The position numbers and the translations under genes were made by a program. DNA of 64,000 nucleotides, from positions 310,001-374,000 of the forward strand of contig VZRZ01008256.1 in assembly GCA_013398175.1 (NCBI GenBank). The letters run 5' to 3'. Shown one piece after another: positions 27,497 to 41,208 of the stretch (its first letter is position 1; every line of letters begins with the position of its first letter). The DNA comes from Climacteris rufus. Taxonomy: Eukaryota > Chordata > Aves > Passeriformes > Climacteridae. Below the pieces are notes generated by a model. That model was not told where the DNA came from and did not search any database. It worked only from the letters and a program-made list of their open reading frames with translations.

Positions 27497-28340
27497 AAAA
27501 TTGTGTGAGCACTCAAACTTTCAAATACAGTGGGAGAAACGTACTAGAGAGGAGACTGATATGTTAAGGATTTGGCACCATGTATAACTGCATAGGTGAC
27601 AATATATAGAGAGATGAAAGCCTAGCAACTTTAATAATTTTTCTAGAAGAGCACTTCTTGAATTTTGGATACTATTTTCAATCTCAAATATTTATCACTG
27701 ATACAGTGATAGACATAGATATTTCGCACCAAGTTTCTCAAAATACAATTTTCTTCCTGCCTATCATGTTAAAAATCAACATGCCAATGCCCAGCACAGA
27801 AAAGTAACAGAAGATAATTCTCAGTGTTCTAAACAATATGAATTGTATTATGAATTCTGCTTCCCCTTCCTTGGTCTCTCTGGTAGCTCTTAAAAATTAG
27901 CTTACCAATTACATTTGAATGACTTAACTGATGAGCTTCCAAAGCGGGGGGGGGGAGAGCCGATGGGAGGGATGCATGGAAGAACAGAGGAAGAATCAAA
28001 TTAACTTCAACCACAAAAAGCACCTCATATCTGGCCAAGGCAACAGAGCCATTGTGCTTTAAAACAGAAGTTTAGCTCTGACTTACAGCCACCTGAAAAC
28101 TCTTTTTTATGCATATATTTAAGTGGTAAGAGTTAGTTCTACCACATGTGCAGTTTTCTGGCAGAGACAAATTCTATACAGCTACTGGCTTCTTCTGCAG
28201 CAGTGTAATATTAAGTTGTAACTTGAGATCCAGTGAGAGTGTGTACCCAAGCTACCACTTTATAATACTGTGATATGCCATTTCACAATCTGAGGAAGCC
28301 AGTCTGTAGTCACCCAGAGAAAACCGTAAGGCCTTGTGGG

Positions 28341-28414
28341 AAAGAAAAAACCAACCAAAACCAACCAAACAAAACAGAAACAACCAACCAACCACAATAA
28401 CACCACACACACAC
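28341..28414. repeat. A/C-rich tract with (CCAA)n and (AC)n
   Basis: AACCAACCAAAACCAACCAA-type repeats end in a short (AC)n at about 28404..28414. Confidence 0.85.
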
Positions 28415-29557
28415 ATGCGCAAAGTCCAAAAAAATCCCACACAGAACACCTAACCATATTTTCTAGCTATCAGGGTTTAAACTATTGGAGAATGCACCAC
28501 CGAGAAAAAAATTTCTCTTTCCAAATCAGTATTTGAGAGTATGATAGTTTTATTGTGCTTGGCACCCAGCTCCAGACTGATCTCACTGTTTTCAATAGGA
28601 CATCCAGGTCATTAAGAGTAAGAGCAGTAGAAACAGATCACAGGCTGCAGCATTTTACAGAGAAAATGCATTTTTATATGTGAAATACTTTATGTAACTG
28701 CAGTACATTGCATTCCTCTTTCACATCCTTTATGTGTTGTCTCATTGACAAGCCATGATTAACATTACATTTTTAATTATGTCAGATTGCATTAAGATAA
28801 ACTGACAAAATTTTTTCTCTTTTACAAAACAATACACTGTAAACTGCATGAAGCATATTCATGATTAATGCTATGAACAACTAGGTTATGACTGTTTATT
28901 GAGACCTTGGCTACCACTACATTTCCAAATATATTGCAAATTCTCAAATTCTTTCTAAAGGAATTACAAGTCCAGAAACTTAAATTCAGTATATTTGTTT
29001 AAAACATAATGCCGACAGAATTCCCAATTTATAATCCCATACAAAATATGGCATAAGTAAATCAATATTTTAGAATACACTTCTTTTCCTGCACAACTTT
29101 TATTACATTTATCTGCATAAGTATCACAGAACTAATTTTTTTCATAAGCAACAGGGAATTACATTTAATGTTTCTTTCTGTATCATGCTGCCTCATATCT
29201 TCTAGAAGAACTCTTGCGCTAGGCTTTTCTTTGACAGGTTCTTCTGAATTTAAGAATGGGTACTGTTCAGAATTATTATAAAGATTAACCAAAGAAGTTT
29301 GGGGCAATTATTTTACAACACTTTATTCTCACAAATACTTGAACAGAAGTGATGTAAAAGGATCACCAGTGCACAATTTCTTTTTGTCACACTGAAGTAA
29401 AATTTCAGGTGTTCACTACTTGTTATTGCTGTACAAAAGCACTTGTGTCTTTTGTTTCCTTTAGACATTCCACCCCACAATTACAGAGCTTCATGCTATT
29501 TCCATTGTCATCACAAACATGTACAGTTCACTTATTTTTCAATACCTCTGCTTAGCT

Positions 29558-29643
29558 TGTTTATAAAACTAATCTGTACGAATGTTTGTTTGTAGAACTA
29601 CAGAACATACTGTCTCTTTGTTTATAGAACTAATCTCTACGAA
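29558..29643. repeat. Direct repeat of about 25 bp, 36 bp apart
   Basis: TGTTTATAAAACTAATCTGT then ACGAA near 29558, and TGTTTATAGAACTAATCTCT then ACGAA near 29619, differ at two positions. Confidence 0.85.
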
Positions 29644-32499
29644 ATGCCTGCACTGAAGCATGTAAAGGTCAAGATCTTTAAAATCCCCTTCTCCCAGTCA
29701 AGGTAACATTTTGAAGAAGCAGAAAGGTAAAGACAATATGGAATACACAGGAAAGAATTACAAACATCAATCCTGCCCTCCAAATAAGGCTTTCACATGC
29801 TATTTAAATATAAAAATAGGAGGAACAAATACTGCAAATGGCTCAGTAACTGCTGGAATAGCCATTGGGTGTTACTGTACATTCTAAAAGGTTTTTCCTT
29901 AGAGATCCTATTAGCAGACAAGATCAAAATGGCTCAACAGTCAAACACAAAAATATTGACAGCCACATCTCAGAAGTCACTTCATCTATTCTTTAGCTAA
30001 CTTATTTTGAAGATGAAAGTTTTTATAAATTTATATTTACACAGCTCCTTAAGTGTTACCAGTCTCTCAGAAATTTGCCTATTACACCAAATGTTCAATC
30101 CACCTCATAGAACATAATAATTTCAGAATACACATGCAATCAGACAAAAATATCTCCAAAGCACTATAAAGGAAAAAAATAAAAGACTGTATTTAAAGAG
30201 TGAAAATAGAAAACAAAACAACACTATGGAATTTGCAGTATGCAATCTTTCTACATGTATCTTACAGGCCATTAATATCACTAATAAAACTGATTAAATG
30301 TTTTCAGAAATTAAACATTTTCTGTTTTCCATCATTTCTGCTCAGTTGGAAATTTTCCTTTTTTCTATTCCTTCAGCTCCCCTTTTGTAGTACTTTACAT
30401 TGGAAAAGCTATCCCTTGTAGTTAGAAATAGGTTGTCATGATCAGAAATAGCAGCATCTTTAAATATAAACATTCATTCTGCACTTCTTTAAAAGCCCAA
30501 GAACTACACATATGAATCCTTCCTCTTATCTGAGAAGGGTTGTAATTCAACATTACTGCTACTGCTCGTAACTGATGATAGAGCTGAGAATTTCTTGAGT
30601 GAGATAGATAAAATAACTTTCAGAAACAGGGGAACAATGACATTGACAGATTCTCGAGGACTTTTAGTCTCGCTACCCAGGACATAAAGATAGAGGTGAA
30701 ACCAACATTATTTCTCCTTGTGGAAGCTTTTGAATTACTACCTTAGGCTTTCATGGCTCTCTCCTGAGAATCTCATGCCTCATGGGAGCATTCAGGGATC
30801 TCAGACTCCTAGTCCTGCACAGAAACTTGGAAAATCAGTGGTTGTCAGTGCCACAGAAGCTGCCATGTCCCTGAAGTGAACATCTTGGTAGAAACATCCT
30901 CAGAGTCCTCCTCAGACAACTGAAGCAAAGTAAGGAAATCTCTGGTAAAACAAAGAAACGGCAACTGCAGTAGCTGATTCAAGGCAATATCAGGGATCAG
31001 CATCCAGGGTCTCTACTGTCCCCAGAGATGCACTGACCTGACACAATCAGGCTGAATTCACGTCGAGTGCACCCACCACACTGAACTCCAATGCAAGAGC
31101 GCTCCTCTGATATACAGAAGACATTGTTTATTACTTACTGAAACAAAAACTGACAGATGTAACGTTTGCATTTGTTTACAGTTCTCATATTTTTAATGCA
31201 AATTAAGCATATTCTTCATCAAGACATGTCATCAACGGTATTCCCAAAGGAAAATAAATTAATAGAAACAGGACTTATTTTAAATTCTGATTTCTTGTGA
31301 AAAAGATGGCATGACATAAATTCCAATAAAGTCGGTTTCTCTGATTAGCTTATTTTGTTCCCTCCCCCTCCATTGTAATATCTGATTGACTTAAAGGCTC
31401 ACTTTTGAAAGAGGAAGCAATTAAACTTTTTTTTTTTCTTCTAAAGTATCTATCACAACTGTTTCATTCAAAGTTTTTTTTTTAAGGTAAACTTTTGCAT
31501 TCCTTTTCCTGTATTTCAGTCACTGTTTTTGGTCTAATGACAGAGTAATATTCAGAGAAGACTGGAAGTGACTGGGTTGACAGAATAACTTAATTTTCAT
31601 TTCACTACATCTATTCTGTACTCATACGTAGAATATTTAAGTTATTATATGTTCCTTTCTGCCATTGAGTAAATCAGGGCTTGGATAAGTGGCAACTGAA
31701 CAGGTAACTTCCCTGTTCCACCAACAGTATAACTACTAGTATTTCTGCAACCTAACAGCATTTGCTCCTTTTCTTCTAGAATTTTTGTATGAAAATTAAC
31801 TAACTAATACTATTAGAACTAGTTTGGAAGACTTATTTACATGCAGAATGATTGCAAATACTGAAGCAACATTAAAAACTTGGGAAAAAGAAATAAGCTG
31901 CAAGTAAAATGGCAATTTAATTGGTACTAGAAAGGTAGTCAGAAAATACTAAAAATACAAAAAAAAAATTGTATTAGAAAATATATAAAAAAAACCCTAC
32001 TTTTGTAATATCAAAAAAACGGTATGAGAAAAGTAGTTCCAATGCCTTTCCCAACTAAAATTTAAAAAAGCAAGAGTACATGTTAGCATACATAAAAGAT
32101 ACAATTAACCCGCCAAAATCATTCTGGCATGGCAAGAACTACCAGGACTTCAGCCACATTTAGAAATTTTGGAGTGAAATATCTACAGTGACAATGGGTA
32201 GAGAAAGAAAAATTTGGCTATATGAAAGATCATTTATCAAAGTATCTGGAAAACCAAGAATTTTTTAAATGAACAGTGTATCCAGGTGCAGAGTTTCCTT
32301 CCAATAACAGATGGAATAGACACTGTTTAGTCTGTTCATATGTACATTTGAAATAGTTGTGACCATTTGTGCCATTATCAAAGCATCATTTCTAGATATA
32401 AAGGACTCGCTTACATGGAAATTGGATCTGGATCTGTCAGTGGGGAATTTTTAACACATTGTGTGTCCAGTTCAGAAAATGCAAGTTGTTAATTCTAGA

Positions 32500-32596
32500 G
32501 TTGGGTTGGTTTTGGTTTTTTGGTTTTTTGTTTGTTTGGTTGGTTTTTGTTTGGTTTTTTTTTTTTGTTTGTTTGTTTTTTTGGTTTTTTTTTTTT
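32500..32596. repeat. T/G-only low-complexity tract
   Basis: Ninety-seven bases contain only G and T on the plus strand, with GGTTTTTT, GTTTGTTT and long T runs. It is the reverse-strand counterpart of the A/C tracts. Confidence 0.9.
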
Positions 32597-33225
32597 CTTT
32601 TCTAAATCACAATAACACAAGGTTTGAAATCAGAGAGGAAAATGCAAGCAGACTGGATTAATATAATTTCCTTTCAATGCTGTAGTGGCAGTACAGTAGA
32701 TATTCTCTTAGACAAGAAATAGCTGGGCATAAGTGTAGGAGCTAATTGCTGTTCTGTGCATCTGTACAACTTCAACAGTCAATAAAATCATGGCAGTATC
32801 TCAGAGCAACCTGTGTACAGCCCACTGGACCTTGCTGTGATAAGTACAACAGATAACAGTGCAGTCCCATATAACATGCTATTTTATAGATTTTTACTAG
32901 GGCACAGAAAAAAATAAGGTGGTTGGAAAAATTACCTGTTAAAGAGTTAACACTCAAAAAACTGATTTCCTTTTTCTCCACCAAAAGAACCCAATATCCT
33001 ACAATGTTCTTAACAGAGCCAGAAAGAATTATCTCCTTCCAAGAAATCAAGTCACAGAGAAAATGAAATGCCTATGAGAAAATGGGAAGTTATAGTTTAA
33101 TTTATAGACTCCCAGACTGCTGCCTTAATTACAGCCCATACCCCTGTGATATCATACACTGGTACCTCCTTCAGGAGCTTATTTCCTTCTGTAGCATCAA
33201 CAGAAGTGGAGTAGAAATACGTGTG

Positions 33226-33291
33226 TACACACACACACACANATATATATATATATATATATATATATCTTTTTTTATATATATATATCTA
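33226..33291. repeat. (AC)n-(AT)n microsatellite with one ambiguous base
   Basis: (AC)7 is followed by N at 33242, then (AT)n to about 33268, a T7 run and a second (AT)n. The N falls at the AC/AT switch and marks uncertainty in the assembly. Confidence 0.95.
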
Positions 33292-36223
33292 TACCTATAT
33301 ACAGATAGATGTATCTCCAGTAAGAATACATTGGTTCAGCATTGAAAATGGAATAACAATCCACAAGGGCACTAAAAGACACAATCTGATGCCCAGTCGT
33401 ATGCAGTCTTATCACCTAGATGCAGTTTTACGCACATTCAAAAAAGATTGCCTGGACTTTTCTAAGGGAAACAGCTTCAGATGTGCTTCCTCTATTCCTA
33501 ACACACAAGATACATATTTCCAAAAGTAATCACCTCATCCCAGGAAATACTCACCATTGATAGGCATCACAGGTATTCAGGTTACACATGTAAGTACTAG
33601 TTAATGTGTCTTCTGCTGTTAAAACTGATAACCTATAGTATGGTACTCTAAGCTCTCAAAGAACATTAAATACAAACTCTGCAGTACAAGTAGACATGAG
33701 AAAAATTCAGATCTTCACCAACAAAGAGTGACAGTTAGTGGCAGCTCTGAATTGATTACATCGTACCATCCTTTGTTTTCTCAGATGGGAAGCCCAAAAG
33801 GGTATTTTCCACTCAAAGTGACTTCAGCAAAATCCAGCTGAAGGAAATTGACCATGGAAGGATCCATACCATAAGGAAATCCCACATAAGTGAGAAGTTA
33901 AAAAGGAGTACAGTTATTGAAGCCTCCGTCTCTACGAGAGTTTTTGAATTAAGTTTTGGCTATGTGTAAAGCCTTGCCAATTCAGCCTTCACTTCGAGTA
34001 CCTTCTCAAGTACCATCACCATGCTAACAAAATGTGAAGCAATGATAGAAGCACCATAAACACACATTTGAACCTCAGGTGTTCCAACAAACCCCTGCAA
34101 AACCAAAAGAAGTACAAGTTCCTTTCAGGATTTATATGCAAGATCATTTGTAATTTTAGAGACAAAAACGATGAGCTAAAACACTTGAAATAAATAGAAA
34201 TGATAAACAGAAATCTTTTTTCCTTGACTTTACTCCTTGGCTTCAGGAGAAGAGACCATTCAAATTCAGGAACATAGGTTTTATTGGGTGGAATGAAAAG
34301 GGATCAGAATATTTGGCCATGAAACAGAAGAAGTAGTCATGAAGAAACTAGTACCTCTCCATAATTAGAAATTATGAAATTCACATTCCCAGTGCTTAGG
34401 AAATTGTAAGCTTTACAGATAAACAGCCAGACTGAATTAAAAAAAGTATTTTACTTCTTTCTTCCTTTCTGTACAACAAGGATTAACAGCCTTTCTTGAA
34501 ATGCCCCGAGAAGCCCTTTCACATCACGCCTTCAGATAGATCTTTGACTAAAAGTTGATTTCAGCTAGTGTTATTAAGATGAGAAATTACATAGTATGTT
34601 CCAAAATAGTACACTGAGATACTCTAGCTTTGCATTTATATTACCATATTGTGATTTTCTACTATACTGTGATTTTCAAAGAAAAGAGTATTAAGTTATT
34701 GTAATCTAGTGAATAATGATGACAAATAAAAATTATTTTAAATATATTTCTTAAAAGGTAAAACTCAGCAAATCGCAAAATAAAAAAAATCTCTAAAATA
34801 TAAATGCCAGACTATCTTAATATTCACATAGTACTACAGTTATCATGTTAGATTTAGGACTGGGAATTACAAAGCTACATAACATGTTTTTTCAGTTTCT
34901 CAGTTGACTCCATGCAATGGCTTGCATTACACTGGCAATGCTTTAAACCATCAATCAGACAATAATAAGTATTACCGTTGTTGTCCAAAACGTATGGGGT
35001 TCACATTACATATTTAGACATTAAAACCATCAGTGCATGTCCCTTGAAAGGGTCCATTCTAACCAGCAAACATGATGTTTCCCACGTAGGTGCAAGTTTC
35101 TACAAACACGCTGCTTTTATTTTGTACATTTTCCTTTAGATACTTGTCATTTTACATTCAGCAATTTGGAAGACAATAATTATTGATCTGACAACTACTA
35201 AATTGCCCAGAATATCTTTCTTCCCCTTCCCACCTTTTTTACCTCTGAAGCACATGTGGGAGGAAAGGATAATTTCTTTACTTAGTGATCAAGATTCAAA
35301 AGAGAAAGGGAAAAATAGCTTACAAAATTAACACACACTTGCAATATTTTACTTGTTCAGGCTCCTGTAAAATTAAGTACTTACCAAGTCTTATGAATCT
35401 GTCAACTAGATTCAGTTATAGAGATATTTTGGGGGAGGTATTGGCTGTCTTGAGACAGTGGGATCAAGACAGCATAATTTATTTTGCAATAGTAGATTGG
35501 CCTTTGTAGAACAATGACTTTGAAACACTGATTAAGGTGCAGTTTAACTGCTGTTTCCCTTCCTTCCTTCTAATTTAATTAATCTTATGTGCAATAGTTG
35601 TACATTATGTTATAAGGGAAGACTTCAAATCTGAACATGCTCTGATGACAGCAAAAGGAATATAACCATACTTTGCATGTATGGGATGCAGCACATGAAG
35701 GTACATTGAAATTACATTACTCACTGTAACAAAGTGGCCTCCAGTGTATTTGCAAACACAATTTTCTCCCATTTTCAAATACTTGTAGACTGTCAGAATG
35801 AGGTAAAGTTGCTCTAGCAAGACTAAAGGATTGGAGTTTGACAATGTTACAAGGGTCAAAGGTTCTTTGCTATTATAGGTACCAAAGTCAGGTTTTATTC
35901 ATTGATTTAAGGACAATATGGCTTTAGTTTCTATTTGGTCACAGTCTAACAACTGATTTCAACATGAAAAATAATTTTTTGATAACATTTTGCCCGTTGT
36001 ACAATCATTACATAGTTATTAGCATGAAAGACATTATTTTTATTGTCACTTTCAGAGATAAGGTATTTTTTGTTCTGTCCTCAATTCAGAATATTATGTC
36101 CTTGTGACATTGCTGCAACTCAAAAAAGATGTTCAGAATGACTTCTAAAGGACTTAAAAGAAATTAGCCATAGAGAGGAAGAATGAATAAACAAAATATT
36201 TTAATTTCTGAACTCATGTATAC

Positions 36224-36332
36224 CTGAACGCATAGCATCTTTCTGAATGCTTTCATAATCATGCCAGTCCTTCCTTTTCAGGCCATCAGTCCAGGTAAAG
36301 AGCTGTCCATCTCCCAGCCCCAAAGGAAGTGT
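36224..36332 (-). CDS. GALNTL6: GALNTL6 internal coding exon, luminal stem region
   Basis: This exon encodes 36 codons plus one base of a GALNT-family protein. The family is made of type II Golgi membrane proteins that transfer GalNAc from UDP-GalNAc to Ser/Thr to start mucin-type O-glycans. On the minus strand a T-rich tract and TTTTCACAG acceptor precede ACA, and the exon ends CAG|GTATAC at 36224. It opens in phase 0 and closes in phase 1. The peptide includes LGLGDGQLFTWTDG, then RKDWHDYESIQ and DAMRS. These match the stem segment I remember from mammalian GALNTL6, at roughly residues 47 to 82. No catalytic residue lies here. The paralogue GALNT10 shares the KDWHDYE motif, but the next exon fits GALNTL6 better. 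No stop or frameshift is present. Confidence 0.92.
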
Positions 36333-36376
36333 CTGTGAAAACAGTAAATAAACAAACAAATAAATATATATATACA
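36333..36376 (-). other. GALNTL6: 3' splice site and T-rich tract built on a simple repeat
   Basis: On the minus strand the acceptor CAG at 36333..36335 is preceded by a T-rich stretch. Much of that stretch is a TTTA/TTTG tetranucleotide run followed upstream by (TA)n. This simple repeat seems to act as the polypyrimidine tract of the exon at 36224..36332. Its length could vary between individuals. Confidence 0.7.
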
Positions 36377-37058
36377 CATCTGTGGTCTGCATTATTACAG
36401 AGGAACCCTCATCATATGGCATTAGCAAATACAACATTCTGCTTATTCAATGAAAATATTGAAACTTTACCATGGTAATGAAGTTATTTTTTTAAATAGT
36501 GTGAGAAAATGGTGAATTTAGTTTTTGACAAACAGTTAATTGAAGTATATCAAACAACTTGTGCTTCACATTTCTCTTTTCAGCAATATTCTGATATGAC
36601 TGCTTGGCAAGAAGCTCATGGAGATTAAACGGATCACTAAAACTGAACAGGTTTCAAAAATGCCTTATCCTTCAACTCCTTAAGGACTCTGATTTTTTTC
36701 CTTGAACTATCACTTGTGCAAAACTGGAGTCATAGTTATTGTGTGCTTTACAATATTCCCCTTTAATTTTTAAAAAAAAAATTTAGTAGCTGCTACTGAG
36801 TTATTGCTATTCACACAAGGTCAAAGGAGTGCATCAAAGGCACAGAGCAAGGAGAGCAAGGAGCAATAAGGGGGGGAAAAGCCAAAACCACACCACCATC
36901 ACCCCCACAGAACACCCAGAAAAAAACACCCCATACAACGTGTAGCTGGTAGGGTGACTTCCCCTTTCCAAACTTAAAATTCCTGTGTAAAGCTAAAAAA
37001 TGCTTTTTGCTTCTAAGCAAGATTATCTTCCTAGAGCTTTTTCTTCTCCCCTGATTCT

Positions 37059-37105
37059 GTGAAATGCTAGTATTCTTGTGAAAAGCTAGTATTCTTGTGA
37101 AAATT
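37059..37105. repeat. 19-bp tandem duplication
   Basis: GTGAAATGCTAGTATTCTT (37059..37077) is repeated with one T/A change at 37078..37096 and starts a third, partial unit. Confidence 0.9.
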
Positions 37106-39331
37106 AAGTATCAACAACTACATGAGGAGCACATGAAATGTAGAGCCATAGGAAATACTTCAAATAAAATTAAGCTTTTTCTAAATGCTTGATTTCCAAA
37201 AATATGTGTTAAAATAAATGGACAAAATTTTGACAAGCAAAGATGATGATCTATAGTATCTACCTGTGCTAAACAAAGTGGGGATATAATTCATCACTGC
37301 ATGAGAATAACATGAAAACTCTAGTTCTGCTAATTACATGTTTGAATCAGTAAGTTGTCCGGAACAAAAGGCTGGCTAGAAATATAATGCATGCTAGAAA
37401 TGTTATCAAAGTTATGTGACAACATGCTCGAAAAGCAGTTCTAGGGATGCAACATCTGATCAGCCTTCTACTAGGAAATATTGAAAGCCCGATAAAAATC
37501 TCATGCCTATGTAACAGTGATGTTTTGCACTTCAAGTATAAAGTTTGCAAATCCAATGAACATTGGACTCACCCACTGATTTTATACTACTGGATGAACA
37601 AAACTGGATGATACTCACTGGTTCCAAGTGAAATTGTCCCAGCATGCTCAGTTAGGGTTTCTTTTTTTTTTGAAAGAAAAATATTTGCCAAGCTTCATTA
37701 TACAGATCTGGTCGCTAGCCATCCTTAAAATCAGGGTTCAAAGGTTTTTGGATTAGTAAATAAGAAGTAATGCCAGGCATGACTGGTAACCTTCAAACAA
37801 AGGATGCTAGAAATCCTGGCTGACAAAGATTCATGCTGAAAATATCAGCTTTGGGTCAGCTGGATATTCAGGGCAAAGTGTTGTGAGCTCAATGCTCTCC
37901 AATAAATCCCTGAGTTACTAAGACAAATCCATCACACTCTGCTAGCATGATCTACAATTTCTTAGTTTTGGTATTAAAGGTGACTTAAATTACATAATGC
38001 CAAAATGCAGTCTAGTCTGTGTTCATTCCTTTATTACCACTTTTGCTGACATATTCCAAGAAAACGCTGTTGTCATATTTTAATATGATACAAGTCAGAG
38101 GTTCACACCTGGAAGAACTGAAGAATTTAAAACATCCTGATAAAAGTATTTAAGGTTATCAAAATATGTTGACCTTTCATGTCATTAAAATGAACTCATT
38201 AATTTCAATAATTCTTGAGTTCAAAAAAGACTAATAATCTAATGAAATTGCTTGGGTTTTATGTTCTACCTTATGCTTCTGACTTTAGACTACAACAGTG
38301 TTAGTCATGATTCTTAAGCACAAATTCCTAAAATCATCTGCTGTGAAGCAGTAAGTGGCTCTTTAAAAGTCAGGCCCAGACAAATTCACTTCAATTAAAT
38401 TTGTACCCCTGTCAGTATGGGTACAGCTGGTGTGAATCACTTGGTCCCAAAAATGCAAGACTATAAAAACTATCAAAAGCAGGATAAATGTTACTTTTGT
38501 GACCCTTTATTCCTGTGCTGGCTTCTCTCCCTAGAAATGTAGATTACAAGTTTGCAGGACACTGAAAGCAAGCTGAGTAGCAAAGTTTACAGCTGGTTTC
38601 CTGTTGTCTATTTGCATTTTGAGTCATTACTCTTTAAAAGTATTAATCACATGTAGTTACTTTACCTGATAGCATTTACAAGTCTAATGCTCCAGGAGAC
38701 TCTCTTGCAAGAATAACATAGTTAAATAAATATATCCACTAAAAGTAATCTAGCAAAAGGATAAATATAAATCCAAATATCATATGGTACACAAAAAGCT
38801 AACTGAAGTCTTGCTGTGGCCTCATAAAAGGGTAACATCACCCTCAGAGGAAACAGGAAACAAACTATAGTATTGGTGCCATTATAAGTTCCTATTTAAT
38901 AACCAAAAGCATTGTTTGGATTGTTGGGATTTTTTAGAAAATTCCTTAACTCCCTCACATCATACCATGGCAATTTTTCAGCTCTAATGTCCTTTCAGTG
39001 TAAGGGGAATTAAATACAACGCTCTTGCCTGTCAATTTGTAAGACTACTATTCAGACAGCACCATCTCAATGTGGACTGAACATTGTGAACCCCGGAGGG
39101 ACTGGACTTCATGAAATTCACCCTGTGTATAGAGTAGTTTTAACTCTGCAGTGAGCATGAAACAGGGCTTAGAAAGGGATGGCGAGTTGCACAGCCAAGT
39201 GCTCTGGGAAGAGCAAGAGTTTTGCAGTGCAAGTTCTTTAGCTCTGAAGAAATCAGAACTAAATGAACTAAATGAAGAAATCAGAACTTTTGTCCCTCAA
39301 CTAAATATCTCCCTTGTCAGCAGCTGAAGGA

Positions 39332-39345
39332 TTTTTTTTTTTTTT
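39332..39345. repeat. Poly-T run
   Basis: Fourteen consecutive T. Confidence 0.85.
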
Positions 39346-40513
39346 ATGTTGCTATATTGTTTAACAAGATACAAAAGCACTGGAGAAAATGTATTTCTCC
39401 ATTTCACTTCTGCCTAAGGGTAAACAAATTGCATTTTAAAAGAACTTAAAATACAGTTCTGGAATGTTTTAAAACTGCTAAAAGGCTCCTCTGTAAAACT
39501 CTCAGTACGCTCACATGCCTCTTTTATCCAGATGATAACAACTGGAAGAGCTCCCATTTCTAAAGCAGTTCTAGTTGATGAAGAAGGAAAAGGAACAAAA
39601 AAGAAAAATAATATCATATTCCTATTCTAGCCTTGTCTCCTCCCTACATATTTTTCTTTCTCAATTCTCCATTATGGTTCCTTCCAACATATGAATGGCT
39701 TCTTTCTGGTGAAAACCAAGATATGAGAAAGGAGAAAATTCTGACACACCTGCCCCTGCTTACCCCCAGTACCTCATCCTAACACAAAAGCAAAACTTAC
39801 ATGTGTTCTTTAGTGACAGATCAATATATATGGATGAGAAACCAGCTTGGCTGAGTAGCTCAAACATACTCAGGGTTTTCCACTCCAAAACATTTCTGTA
39901 GGTCACCTGCAAATAGTGCAAAATGCCTCTGCAGCCCTTAACCTCTTGAACTCATGAATTAGCTTCATCACTACAGAACTATCATAATAGCAAATATCCT
40001 ATTGCATATAAAGTATAGGATTTTGACAGACTGTCAAAAAAATCCTACAACAATTTATCTTCCAACCATTTGTTACATGTAGCATGCACCTTTGAGTTAC
40101 ACATTTTAAGTGTTTCAGTCCAAAAGGGATTACCCACCTACAGGAACATTACATACACCATCTGCCTTATTATTTAATTTTCACCTTAACCTCAAACCTT
40201 TTGGGATGCAAGACTGATACAGTACTATATAGACTCAGAAGATTCTTCTCCTCCAGAGAAGACTCAACATCTAGTTCAGTTACAGAGAACATGATAAGCA
40301 CAAAAACCAGCACAATTACCAGAAACTCACTCAGCCTACTAGATCCCTCAGAGAGGAAAAGAAAGCTTCTCTACTTTGACATTCGAAAGCTTGAACTCAG
40401 AAACAAGTGCCTTCATTGAATAATTCATTTATTTTTAATTTCAATCTGTGGAGGCAGACAATTAGAGGGGACTCATGCAAGGCAATAGGATATATCAATG
40501 GAAATGAACCTTT

Positions 40514-40538
40514 AAAAAAAAAAAAACAAACAAACAAA
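40514..40538. repeat. Poly-A with (CAAA)n
   Basis: A run of 13 A is followed by CAAACAAACAAA. Confidence 0.75.
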
Positions 40539-41202
40539 TCAACAAAGTAATTACAGATTCACTGTGAGCCTGAAGATTTGCTTGATAGCTCTAGGGACAT
40601 TTTACTAAACATCAATATACAATCAAATACTGCACTAACAAAACTTCACATGCTGATCAGTATAACCACTTCCAATTGTTTAATGAATTTTAGGAAATAA
40701 TCTTACTTAGACATAAGCACTTGTTCACACTCAGGAAAAGATGCACATGGGAAATAAAGGCAGCAAAGAAGTACTGAGCTTAGACAGCTTCAGGGATGTT
40801 TCAAGAGAAGCATAAAAACAACCACTGTTTGATTCCTCTTTGTTCATGGAATAAAAACTTTTGTATAGTGTTTGTAAATAGTCTTGTGTAAAACATGTAA
40901 TTCACTACACTTTCTCCTATTCTTCTACCACAGATCATTCTCAGGACTCCAAGCTCTGACCAACTACTTTGATCAAACAAGACAATAATAAAAAAATCAG
41001 AACCCATTGAGAAATTAAATTTATTACTTTGTCAGAATAAAATTAAGGATAACTTTTTAAAGAGTGGTGTCACTGAATATATGACCATATGTTCATTATA
41101 AATCAGTTGCAAAATCACAACATGTTCACTTCCCAAATTTCTGTTCTGGTATTTAAATAAGTATACAAAGACAGACATTCTCATGAAGCTTAACACCCAG
41201 TA

Positions 41203-41208
41203 GCTGGG
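41203..41208. repeat. Target-site duplication, left, of solo LTR B1
   Basis: GCTGGG here and GTTGGG at 41511..41516 differ by one transition. Confidence 0.75.

Larger units (their letters stand above)
12696..36223 (-). other. GALNTL6: GALNTL6 intron between the two exons (23,528 bp)
   Basis: The phase 1 ends at 36224 and 12695 match, so no coding exon is needed in between, and I saw none. The intron is AT-rich. It holds A/C-rich or T/G-rich low-complexity tracts, microsatellites, a short LTR-like fragment near 24.3 kb and small duplications. I recognise nothing in most of 12.7..19.2, 20.6..22.0, 22.3..24.2, 25.4..27.2, 28.6..32.4 and 33.3..36.2 kb. The open frames there are short and show no domains. 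Confidence 0.85.
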
